IMG/VR virus record: IMGVR_UViG_3300030380_005538
Location: 1-36,359 of that record
Reading direction: 5' to 3' (one strand)
DNA: 36,359 nucleotides
Source: a virus
The position numbers and the translations under genes were made by a program. How positions within the stretch are numbered: the first letter of the stretch is position 1; each line of letters starts with the position of its first letter. Below, one piece after another: positions 6,895 through 12,519 of the stretch. Below the pieces are notes generated by a model, which saw nothing but the letters and a program-made list of their open reading frames with translations, was not told the origin of the DNA and searched no databases.

Positions 6895-7455
6895 TTAAAC
6901 CTCTTGAGGTGGTCGAGTTCCTTCAGCACTTGCAAACATGATCTCATCTCTCAACTTCTCATCAGTGATCATATTTTCAGCGAGTTCATCAGGACTATAA
7001 GATTGTCCAATGATTTCGGGATATACAGCTCTCAATAATGCGGTCAAGCATCTCTTGTGCAGCATTGACTTTCTCATAGTTCTCCATGCACGTTGCTTCA
7101 ACAATCCACGCTTCTCAGCATCTTCAGCGGTGAAGGTCCAAGTGTGCTCAATATCAAAGTCAAGTTCATCTCGTCGCTTGGTGCCAATGATGCAACCATC
7201 CTCAGTCAATTCAATCACTCGAATGTATGCACAGATCTTCACGCCATCAGCGTCGGTATAACGTCGCACCACTCCACACATTGCATCAGCATTGAGAGCA
7301 GGCTTGCCACTGATCACATATGTATTCGCAAGAGTCACGGCAGGATTGTCTTTGAAGAGATGACCAAAGGTGAGGAATGCTTTAACATTATCATCAAAGT
7401 CATTCTTGTTTTTACTGAGGTTTTCAATTAAGTTAATAGTATCTTGATTCAACAT
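6895..7455 (-). CDS. RecT-like single-strand annealing protein (putative)
   Basis: The protein has 186 residues, and AGGAGA lies six bases before ATG. It resembles short RecT-family proteins: SGKPALNADAMCGVVRR near residues 49-65, an aromatic strand WTFTAEDAEKRGLL (about 105-118), then W-x7-KSMLHKRCLTALLRAVYPEIIG and the characteristic YSPDELAE near residue 158. RecT-type proteins anneal complementary strands and promote phage recombination and concatemer formation. No exonuclease partner is recognisable among the adjacent small genes. Expression is from the leftward early cluster under the divergent promoter region at 8298-8450. The family call rests on remembered motif order and should be tested by profile search. 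Confidence 0.55.
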   Translation of the reverse strand: MLNQDTINLIENLSKNKNDFDDNVKAFLTFGHLFKDNPAVTLANTYVISGKPALNADAMCGVVRRYTDADGVKICAYIRVIELTEDGCIIGTKRRDELDFDIEHTWTFTAEDAEKRGLLKQRAWRTMRKSMLHKRCLTALLRAVYPEIIGQSYSPDELAENMITDEKLRDEIMFASAEGTRPPQEV

Positions 7456-7494
7456 AGTTTTTCTCCTGTAATATTTAATTGTGTTGAGTCAGGT

Positions 7495-7866
7495 TTAATT
7501 ATAAATTGAGTTGAGCATCCAAGAAATCTGGTCTTGGCTTGCTCCTCTCACGTTTTCTTGATATACGACAACGAGCTTGGCAAAGTCTCGACCGTCCAGA
7601 CAAGTCATCTCAGCAGGGAACTCTCCACGCTGAAACATGATCTTATCTGCATCTTGCTCAATGATGTCTTTGGTGACTTTGCCTTGGTTTATAAGATATT
7701 GAATGTCTTCATCTTCACGCTCTTCAATACGTTTCATTGCCTCAAAGATTGCCAATGTAACATCATGATTGATGACTCGTGAATACTTGCTGATTTTGAT
7801 TGGTTGGTCTTCTTCCCACATGAAAAGAATTACAAAGATTAAGATTAAGATAATAGCGTATAGCAT
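7495..7866 (-). CDS. Small membrane-anchored protein, unknown
   Basis: The 123-residue protein has an N-terminal membrane helix (about residues 2-16, LYAIILILIFVILFMW) and a charged cytoplasmic-looking remainder with helices (AIFEAMKRIEEREDEDIQYLI and QDADKIMFQRGEF). A GAGGAG ribosome-binding site overlaps the end of the upstream gene, and the stop of that gene abuts this start (TAAATG), so the two are co-translated. No family recognised. Early expression with the HTH and RecT-like genes could point to host takeover or superinfection exclusion, but nothing in the sequence proves it. Confidence 0.65.
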   Translation of the reverse strand: MLYAIILILIFVILFMWEEDQPIKISKYSRVINHDVTLAIFEAMKRIEEREDEDIQYLINQGKVTKDIIEQDADKIMFQRGEFPAEMTCLDGRDFAKLVVVYQENVRGASQDQISWMLNSIYN

Positions 7867-8082
7867 TTAAAACTCCTCAATGAGTTGGTCGTTGTTGATA
7901 AGGTCCACAAGTTCACAATGATTTAATTCAAGTTCATTGCCCTGAGTACCTTGTAAAAAGTAAGAATGGATTTTGAATGGCGGTTGATTGAATGCATGAA
8001 CAACAGTCTCCTCCATCTCTTGAATGTGAAAGACTTCATCAGTATTGGGGTCAATGAATTGATCTCCTGCGTGAAAGTTCAT
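7867..8082 (-). CDS. Small unknown protein, 71 residues
   Basis: This acidic protein, N-terminal MNFHAGDQFIDPNTDEVFHI, looks like a small beta-barrel (SH3-like) followed by an acidic helix (NHCELVDLINNDQLIEEF). Its ATG overlaps the TGA of the HTH gene by four bases (ATGA), showing translational coupling. No catalytic motif is visible and the family is not recognised. Confidence 0.65.
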   Translation of the reverse strand: MNFHAGDQFIDPNTDEVFHIQEMEETVVHAFNQPPFKIHSYFLQGTQGNELELNHCELVDLINNDQLIEEF

Positions 8083-8297
8083 TGGTCTTCATCCTTTCTG
8101 AAGTCATTGAGAGTCAAGTGATATCCTGTCATGTCTGCAAGTGATGAAGAGATCTTAAGTGCTGTGCTCATTCTCATATTGCCTCTTAAATATATTGAAA
8201 GACTTGATTGATGAATATCCATGCGTCTTGCCAAATCTGCCAGGTTGTATCCTTCTTTGGCTAAGGCTGCTTTGATTCTGTTTTTTAATTTGCTCAT
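8079..8297 (-). CDS. Small helix-turn-helix (Xre/Cro-type) regulator
   Basis: The ATG at 8297 (MSKLKNRIKAAL) is chosen over the longer frame because GGAGG lies four bases upstream; it gives 72 residues. Residues 6-60 form a lambda-repressor-type HTH: LKNRIKAALAKEGYNLADLA with a recognition helix in HQSSLSIYLRG and a closing helix MSTALKISSSLADMTG. It lacks the C-terminal peptidase/dimerisation domain of CI-type repressors, so it is Cro-like in size. It is divergent from the replication initiator and probably binds the dyad TGACAAT-N6-ATTGTCA overlapping its own promoter. With no integrase in the window it is better seen as an early-gene switch than as a lysogeny repressor. Confidence 0.85.
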   Translation of the reverse strand: MSKLKNRIKAALAKEGYNLADLARRMDIHQSSLSIYLRGNMRMSTALKISSSLADMTGYHLTLNDFRKDEDQ

Positions 8298-8319
8298 GTT
8301 ACCTCCATGAATGTTTTTG

Positions 8320-8342
8320 CTTACATGATGTTTCTTACATGA
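8320..8342. repeat. Direct repeats CTTACATGA in the divergent promoter region
   Basis: CTTACATGA occurs at 8320-8328 and 8334-8342, 14 bp start to start. The copies flank the leftward -10 region and could be additional regulator half-sites. Confidence 0.5.
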
Positions 8343-8360
8343 CAATAAAAGCATTGTCAA
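8332..8360 (-). promoter_or_regulatory. Leftward early promoter
   Basis: On the minus strand TTGACA (8360-8355) and TAAGAA (8337-8332) are separated by 17 bp. The -35 is perfect and the -10 weak. It would transcribe the HTH, two small proteins, RecT-like and 148-residue genes. Confidence 0.55.
8340..8359. promoter_or_regulatory. Operator-like dyad TGACAAT-N6-ATTGTCA
   Basis: Perfect 7-bp inverted arms at 8340-8346 and 8353-8359 cover the leftward -35 and spacer. Binding here would block RNA polymerase, giving autoregulation by the adjacent HTH protein. The rightward -35 at 8389 has a similar TTTGACAA half-site. Confidence 0.6.
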
Positions 8361-8388
8361 ATAAAATTATAAAATAATATAAATCGGT

Positions 8389-8417
8389 TTGACAAAACAA
8401 CAAGTAATATATATAAA
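8389..8417 (+). promoter_or_regulatory. Rightward early promoter (strong sigma70-type)
   Basis: TTGACA (8389-8394), exactly 17 bp, then TATAAA (8412-8417) is nearly a consensus promoter. It is followed 33 bp later by the initiator gene with an AAAAGGAG ribosome-binding site. It is the best promoter match in the window. Confidence 0.8.
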
Positions 8418-8450
8418 AAGAATCATCCATTGTAAAAAAGGAGAAGTGCA

Positions 8451-9170
8451 ATGAATGAATTCGAAGTACAGTCACTTGTCATGGAAGCAAGAGATGTGAA
8501 GCCAGCAGACAAGTTCGTGATGATCTGCATCCTAAAAAATGTTGATTGGTCGAGTTGGAAAGGATCAGTCAGACTTTTATATATAAGCAAGAAGTATGAT
8601 GTGAAAAGAAAGACATTATACAGAATCATCCAGCGCTTGAAATCTCTTAATTGGATTAAGGTGAACACTCAATCAACTGAGACAACTATTGAAGTGAATC
8701 TTAAAACAATATTGAATCAAAAGAGCATGGTCAAAATGACACAGGGTCAAAATGACATGGTCAAAGTGACTCATGGTGATGGTCAGAATGACCCATTGGA
8801 GGTGGTCAAAGTGACCCATGGTGATGGTCAAAATGACCCACATAACAATAGTATCAATAATAATACAATAGATATCAATAAAGAACATCTTGAACTTGTG
8901 ACAAAAGAAGAAGCAATGAAATACACTGAGAACCAACAATTCAATGATCTAGCTCATATGTGTGATGATCGTGGCAAAGTTCCTCTTCATGTTCTCAAAG
9001 CACTACATCGAAGACTTGAGATTGAAAGACGTTGGGCACATCATAAGAAGACCATTGAAACAAATCCATTCAATCAAGCAAGAATCTTTGAAGCTTTCAA
9101 GAAAGCAGAGATCAGAGAAGACTTTGACATCTATCGTTCAAATGCACAGATCAAAAAGACATGGAGTTAA
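8451..9170 (+). CDS. Replication initiator, lambda O-like, with internal origin
   Basis: The 239-residue protein has GGAG seven bases before ATG. Residues 10 to about 85 look like a winged helix-turn-helix (ADKFVMICILKNVDWSSWKG then RKTLYRIIQRLKSLNWIKV). Residues 93-145 form a hydrophilic linker made of repeats (VKVTHGDGQNDP) ending in an Asn/Ile-rich stretch. Residues 150-239 are a helical C-terminal domain (HVLKALHRRLEIERRWAHHK). The linker-coding DNA is an iteron array followed by an AT-rich tract, exactly the layout of lambda O, where the N-terminal domain binds iterons and the C-terminal domain recruits the loader. The next gene is a DnaC-like ATPase (P-equivalent). The origin-binding role is inferred from architecture. 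Confidence 0.75.
   Translation: MNEFEVQSLVMEARDVKPADKFVMICILKNVDWSSWKGSVRLLYISKKYDVKRKTLYRIIQRLKSLNWIKVNTQSTETTIEVNLKTILNQKSMVKMTQGQNDMVKVTHGDGQNDPLEVVKVTHGDGQNDPHNNSINNNTIDINKEHLELVTKEEAMKYTENQQFNDLAHMCDDRGKVPLHVLKALHRRLEIERRWAHHKKTIETNPFNQARIFEAFKKAEIREDFDIYRSNAQIKKTWS
8729..8837 (+). repeat. Six iterons GGTCA(A/G)A(A/G)TGAC inside the initiator gene
   Basis: Copies start at 8729, 8745, 8759, 8781, 8804 and 8826. Each is a 12-bp near-palindrome, extended to GGTCA-N3-TGACC in the last three. The last three gaps of 22-23 bp approximate two helical turns. The blocks 8759-8795 and 8804-8840 are 37-bp direct repeats with two mismatches. Confidence 0.9.
8841..8880. other. AT-rich putative origin-unwinding element
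   Basis: Only 7 of 40 bases are G or C, immediately after the last iteron. In iteron origins such as lambda ori and many plasmids this is where the duplex first opens. It is in-frame coding sequence (NNSINNNTIDIN). Origin function is inferred. Confidence 0.6.
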
Positions 9171-9172
9171 TA

Positions 9173-10075
9173 ATGGAGCGCCTTGGTGATAGTCCTGAAC
9201 TAAAAAAGTTATTGAACTCACTTCAAGAGTTCATTCAAGATCCAAACAGAGAACCTTTACAATTCAAAGTGAATCAAGACTGGTCGAACTTCAACCCCGA
9301 CGAATATCATCTTTATGATCTCATCAAAGCAGGGAGCAATCGATGCCTTGCAGTCAATCAACCTCCATGTGGAAGTTGTGTTGAAGGGTATGAGTTCACA
9401 AGGGAGAACAGCGAACCCAATGCAATTCCTTGTCGTAATTGTGGAAAGCTCAAGAAGTCACTTAACTTATTATTGAGATCACAGCTTCCCAATGATGCTT
9501 TGAATGCTTCACTCTCAGAATATGAATTCGATAGTGCACTTCAAAAGAATGCATTTGATGAAATGATCTCATGGGATAGAATCAATAAGCCTCCATCATT
9601 CTTGATGCATGGAAGACCTGGCAATGGAAAGTCGAGTCTCTTATACATCATTGCAAAACATAAGACAGCCCAAGGATTCAGAGTTAAGTATGCTCATCAC
9701 TATCGAACCTTTGAGGCAGAGAAGAACTCATGGAATGACAACACATCAAAACCTCATCTTGATCAGTTCTTGAATGATGTCGAAGTTCTTTGTCTTGATG
9801 AATTCGGCGGCCTTGGTGGTGGTGTTCACAAATATTCTGATTGGTTCAAGAATACGACCATTGAGTTGATTGGATCAATATATGAAAAGTGGAAGTCTGG
9901 AAAGATGTCTGTCATCTTCACAACTAACATTCATCCATCCATGTTAAGAGATAAATTATTTGATGGTAATTATGCAGCTCTATCAAGAATGCAGGAGATG
10001 TTTCAACAACCGATTGAGATGACTGGACGAGATCGAAGAAGCCCATTGAATACATCATCAGTTTGGGGACAATGA
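9173..10075 (+). CDS. DnaC/IstB-like AAA+ helicase loader
   Basis: The start at 9173 is preferred because GGAG lies six bases upstream; it gives 300 residues (an upstream in-frame ATG at 9161 is possible). Two CxxC pairs (C66/C69 and C87/C90) may bind zinc in the N-terminal domain. The AAA+ core has Walker A HGRPGNGKSS (about 146-155), Walker B VLCLDEFGG (D209-E210) and a sensor-like VIFTTNIHPSML. The family loads the replicative DnaB helicase. The N-terminal zinc domain resembles the arrangement in DnaC-type phage loaders. It directly follows the O-like initiator, as P follows O in lambda. Its last 18 bases overlap the convergent dCMP deaminase gene. Confidence 0.85.
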   Translation: MERLGDSPELKKLLNSLQEFIQDPNREPLQFKVNQDWSNFNPDEYHLYDLIKAGSNRCLAVNQPPCGSCVEGYEFTRENSEPNAIPCRNCGKLKKSLNLLLRSQLPNDALNASLSEYEFDSALQKNAFDEMISWDRINKPPSFLMHGRPGNGKSSLLYIIAKHKTAQGFRVKYAHHYRTFEAEKNSWNDNTSKPHLDQFLNDVEVLCLDEFGGLGGGVHKYSDWFKNTTIELIGSIYEKWKSGKMSVIFTTNIHPSMLRDKLFDGNYAALSRMQEMFQQPIEMTGRDRRSPLNTSSVWGQ

Positions 10076-10507
10076 AGAAACCTTAATATTATTTGACTCA
10101 AGATACTTCACACCATCCAAAGAATATCCACTCGATGAAATAGCAACTGATTTAATGCCAGCATGATGAATCAACTTGGCACATGCAAGACAAGGAGGAA
10201 TACTGATGACAATAGTTGTTCCTTCAAGCCCAACACCTTTCCGAGCAGCATTTGCAATTGCATTGGCTTCAGCATGATGACATCCAACTTCAGTCCTTGT
10301 ACCTGATTCAATCTTCATAATATCTCGAGCACATTCATGATCATCACCACAAAGACTTGATGATGACTTTCGAGGAGGACCATTGAAGCCGGCACTTATC
10401 GGATTGTTGTTTCTGTCAATGATGAATGCTCCAACTTGAGCACGTGGACAAGGTGACATCGATGCAATTAATTGAGCATGCTTCAGCCAGTGACTTTCCC
10501 ACTTCAT
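10058..10507 (-). CDS. Deoxycytidylate (dCMP) deaminase
   Basis: The ATG at 10507 overlaps the ThyX stop codon as ATGA, giving 149 residues; a GTG at 10519 is a weaker alternative. The zinc site is clear: HAE (H78, E80) and PPCLACA (C106, C109). CPRAQVGAFIIDRNNNPISAGFNGPP (starting near residue 20) is the standard N-terminal strand region. C53 and H57 in LCGDDHE fit the extra zinc-site residues of phage dCMP deaminases. It converts dCMP to dUMP, the substrate of the ThyX encoded just upstream, so the two act in sequence. Length is typical. Confidence 0.92.
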   Translation of the reverse strand: MKWESHWLKHAQLIASMSPCPRAQVGAFIIDRNNNPISAGFNGPPRKSSSSLCGDDHECARDIMKIESGTRTEVGCHHAEANAIANAARKGVGLEGTTIVISIPPCLACAKLIHHAGIKSVAISSSGYSLDGVKYLESNNIKVSSLSPN

Positions 10508-11166
10508 GATTTGATACACACATCCAATATAAATTTCATATCCTCATCTCTTTCAAGAATCGCCTTAATTGCTTCAGCATAAAAAGTGATTTCAGCCTGT
10601 GCATTCTTGGCAAGTCTTAACTTTAAAAAGTGGATGAGTGCTTGAAGACTGCAAGTCCAATAACATTCTGAGAAGGTCGACAAGGGAAGAACAAACCGAG
10701 CCTGCTCACGACAAACCCCCATATCAATCAACTGATTGTAAACTGAATACTGATGTTGGATGCTCCACCTGTACAAGTCCATGGGGTCTTTCTGATCCTT
10801 CAATGGTCCTCCAGATCCTTGCTTAACATTCTTGATTGATGCTCTCCACTCATCAGGCTCATAAATCTCATAATCGAATTTCACATACCGTCCAGAAATC
10901 TCATTGAAGGTTGACCCAACTTGGTGCTTTTGCCATTGACGCAAAACAAAGATTGGAGCTTTAATGTGAAAGGTGAATGTGACATGTCTGAATGGTGATG
11001 TGTGCTGATGATTCCAAAGATATCGAATCAATCTCCTGTCATCTTCTGTCAGTTGACCTTCACGGCGTTTACCAAAGCTCACACGAGCAGCATTCACAAT
11101 TGAAACACTGTCTCCCATACTGTCAACCAATGTGACAAATCCCAGACTTTCTTTTTTTGTTTTCAT
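10504..11166 (-). CDS. thyX: Flavin-dependent thymidylate synthase
   Basis: The 220-residue enzyme methylates dUMP to dTMP using FAD, NADPH and methylene-tetrahydrofolate. HTSPFRH (55-61) and the signature RQWQKHQVGSTFNEISGRY (76-94) are visible, the latter ending in N88, E89, S91, R93 and Y94. The classic RHR triplet of the ThyX motif is KHQ here, a variant that I recall from other phage ThyX proteins. The C-terminal LQALIHFLKLRL and AQAEI are standard. The start has a weak ribosome-binding site. It is the first gene of a leftward pair with dCMP deaminase and divergent from the ribbon-helix-helix gene. Confidence 0.92.
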   Translation of the reverse strand: MKTKKESLGFVTLVDSMGDSVSIVNAARVSFGKRREGQLTEDDRRLIRYLWNHQHTSPFRHVTFTFHIKAPIFVLRQWQKHQVGSTFNEISGRYVKFDYEIYEPDEWRASIKNVKQGSGGPLKDQKDPMDLYRWSIQHQYSVYNQLIDMGVCREQARFVLPLSTFSECYWTCSLQALIHFLKLRLAKNAQAEITFYAEAIKAILERDEDMKFILDVCIKS

Positions 11167-11183
11167 AATAACTCACTTAGTCA

Positions 11184-11212
11184 TTGACTTAATACATGTG
11201 TTTTGTAACAAT
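11184..11212 (+). promoter_or_regulatory. Possible rightward promoter
   Basis: TTGACT (11184-11189), 17 bp, AACAAT (11207-11212) gives 5/6 and 4/6 matches in the 63-bp gap between thyX and the divergent ribbon-helix-helix gene. No convincing leftward promoter is visible in the same gap. Confidence 0.4.
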
Positions 11213-11229
11213 AACACAAAGGAGGAACA

Positions 11230-11487
11230 ATGAAAACACAATATACAATCAGTTTTGAACAAGAACAAGTTAAGTACATTCGAGAGCTTGCAAGAGGTCA
11301 ATATGTTTCATTCAGTGAAGCAGTCAGACAATTAATCTCAATTGCAATTGAAGCATATGAGGAGAAGTCTTTGCCAGTAAAGCAAAAGGTTGAGTTGATT
11401 GAGAAGCAGATTCAATCACTTGATGAACAAAAAAAACAACTCTCCTACCAGCGCGATTATTTAAAAGATAGAATTGAGGATCAATAA
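11230..11487 (+). CDS. Ribbon-helix-helix protein with C-terminal coiled coil
   Basis: The protein has 85 residues with a perfect AAAGGAGG five bases before ATG. Residues 1-45 match an Arc/CopG-type fold: a beta strand TQYTISFEQEQ, helix VKYIRELA, and helix SFSEAVRQLISIAIEAYEE. Residues 50-85 are a charged coiled coil (VELIEKQIQSLDEQKKQL). It probably binds DNA as a dimer and may regulate the following SSB/terminase operon or its own promoter. The last base of its stop codon is the first base of the SSB start (TAATG), so the genes are coupled. Confidence 0.75.
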   Translation: MKTQYTISFEQEQVKYIRELARGQYVSFSEAVRQLISIAIEAYEEKSLPVKQKVELIEKQIQSLDEQKKQLSYQRDYLKDRIEDQ

Positions 11488-12005
11488 TGGGATACAATCA
11501 CATTCATATTTGTGGCAATCTTGGAAGGGACCCCGAGGTCAAGACAACCCAAGCAGGCAAGACAATGGTTCGACTCAGTGTTGCAGTAACAAAGAGATAC
11601 AACAATCAAGATAATACTACATGGTTCAAAGTGGTGGCCTTTGGTGAACTTGCTGAAAGATGTGCTCGATCACTTGTCAAAGGATGTAAGCTCTCAGTTC
11701 ATGGGGAGATGGAAGCAAGGTCTTATCAACATAATGGTGAAAATCGTGTTGACTGGTCTGTCCTTATGCGTGGTGTAGAATTTCATACCCGTCCTGATCG
11801 CAACCAACAACCAAAGCATTCAACTGAATATAAACCATCTCCATCTCTTCAAGAGGTAAAAGCAGAATCAAAGAGAGTTGAAGTCCTGGACCCTTGGACT
11901 TGGGACAAAACAGAGACCCCTGCTCAAAGTGATTACAAGTGGGAAACAAACCCAAGTGAAGTGAATTCCTTTGTCAATCAACCATGGAGAAACAATCCAA
12001 AATGA
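11487..12005 (+). CDS. ssb: Single-stranded DNA-binding protein
   Basis: The 172-residue protein has an OB-fold at residues 1-110: NHIHICGNLGRDPEVKTTQAG, TTWFKVVAFGELAERCA and VHGEMEARSYQHNGE are standard SSB strands. The C-terminal 60 residues are a Pro/Ser/Lys-rich linker. The usual acidic tip (DDDIPF-like), used by host SSBs to recruit partners, is missing; the protein ends QPWRNNPK. This may make it a dedicated ssDNA coat that does not engage host SSB partners. It likely acts with the RecT-like protein and the replisome. It overlaps the small terminase gene. Confidence 0.93.
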   Translation: MGYNHIHICGNLGRDPEVKTTQAGKTMVRLSVAVTKRYNNQDNTTWFKVVAFGELAERCARSLVKGCKLSVHGEMEARSYQHNGENRVDWSVLMRGVEFHTRPDRNQQPKHSTEYKPSPSLQEVKAESKRVEVLDPWTWDKTETPAQSDYKWETNPSEVNSFVNQPWRNNPK

Positions 12006-12472
12006 GTAATAAAGACTTGACTGAATTCGGAAGGCGTGAAGCCATGAGTCATCAAAATGATACAAACAAGACACCGTCTTCGCGCGTGCGTGAGATTCAG
12101 CCATACAAATATTCTGAAGATGTCGCCATGATCATATGCACATACTTAAGAAAAGGATGCACCATTGAAGCCGCTTGTCAAGCTGCCAACATTGGGAGAG
12201 CAACCTATTATCGATGGATGGACGAGATACCCGAGTTCAAAGAGTTCGTCAATGCAACTGAGTCTGATGTGGAGGCAACCCTGCTTGATACCATCAGAGA
12301 GTTTGGAGACTGGAGAGCGGCCGCTTGGATCCTCGAAAGACGTTATCCTCAACGATGGGGAGTCAAGAGAGAGCTTGAGGTCAATGTAACAAAGCAGACT
12401 GGGACTGATGTGGTTCATGGAATGCTAGCAAATATTTTAAAACAAGAAAGCACTGACGATTCGAAGCCGTGA
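12002..12472 (+). CDS. terS: Terminase small subunit (putative)
   Basis: The ATG at 12002 overlaps the SSB stop as ATGA and gives 156 residues; starts at 11984 and 12044 are alternatives. A helix-turn-helix region (CTIEAACQAANIGRATYYRWMDEIPEFKEF in pieces, about residues 50-80) is followed by helices (SDVEATLLDTIREFGDWRAAAWILERRYPQRWG). The AAWILERRYPQRWG phrase is typical of phage small terminases that recognise the packaging site. It stands two genes before the large subunit, an arrangement broken only by the GHKL gene. A strong hairpin covers its stop codon. Confidence 0.8.
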   Translation: MSNKDLTEFGRREAMSHQNDTNKTPSSRVREIQPYKYSEDVAMIICTYLRKGCTIEAACQAANIGRATYYRWMDEIPEFKEFVNATESDVEATLLDTIREFGDWRAAAWILERRYPQRWGVKRELEVNVTKQTGTDVVHGMLANILKQESTDDSKP

Positions 12473-12489
12473 AGAGAATCGCCAGTGCT
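12449..12489. terminator. Strong stem-loop spanning the terS stop codon
   Basis: AGCACTG-A-CGATTC (12449-12462) pairs with GAATCG-C-CAGTGCT (12476-12489): 13 pairs with one A/C mismatch and a 13-base loop. No T tract follows on the plus strand, so an intrinsic terminator is doubtful. An mRNA processing/stability element or part of a packaging site next to terS are alternatives. Confidence 0.6.
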
Positions 12490-12519
12490 CAATTGTAATA
12501 TGTCAACAAGGAAGATAAT

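Noticed and set aside
8079-8297. Lysogeny module
   Set aside because: A Cro-sized HTH protein and an operator exist, but no integrase, CI-type repressor or attachment site is visible.
8079-8360. Longer start for the HTH protein at 8360
   Set aside because: The extra 21 residues overlap the promoter/dyad region and lack a ribosome-binding site; GGAGG points to the ATG at 8297.
8729-8837. CRISPR-like array
   Set aside because: The repeats are 12-bp and in-frame coding, with no spacer-sized unique segments; they fit iterons.
8673-8939. Minus-strand frame with repeated HFDH motifs
   Set aside because: Its repeats simply mirror the iterons in the initiator gene; no start signal.
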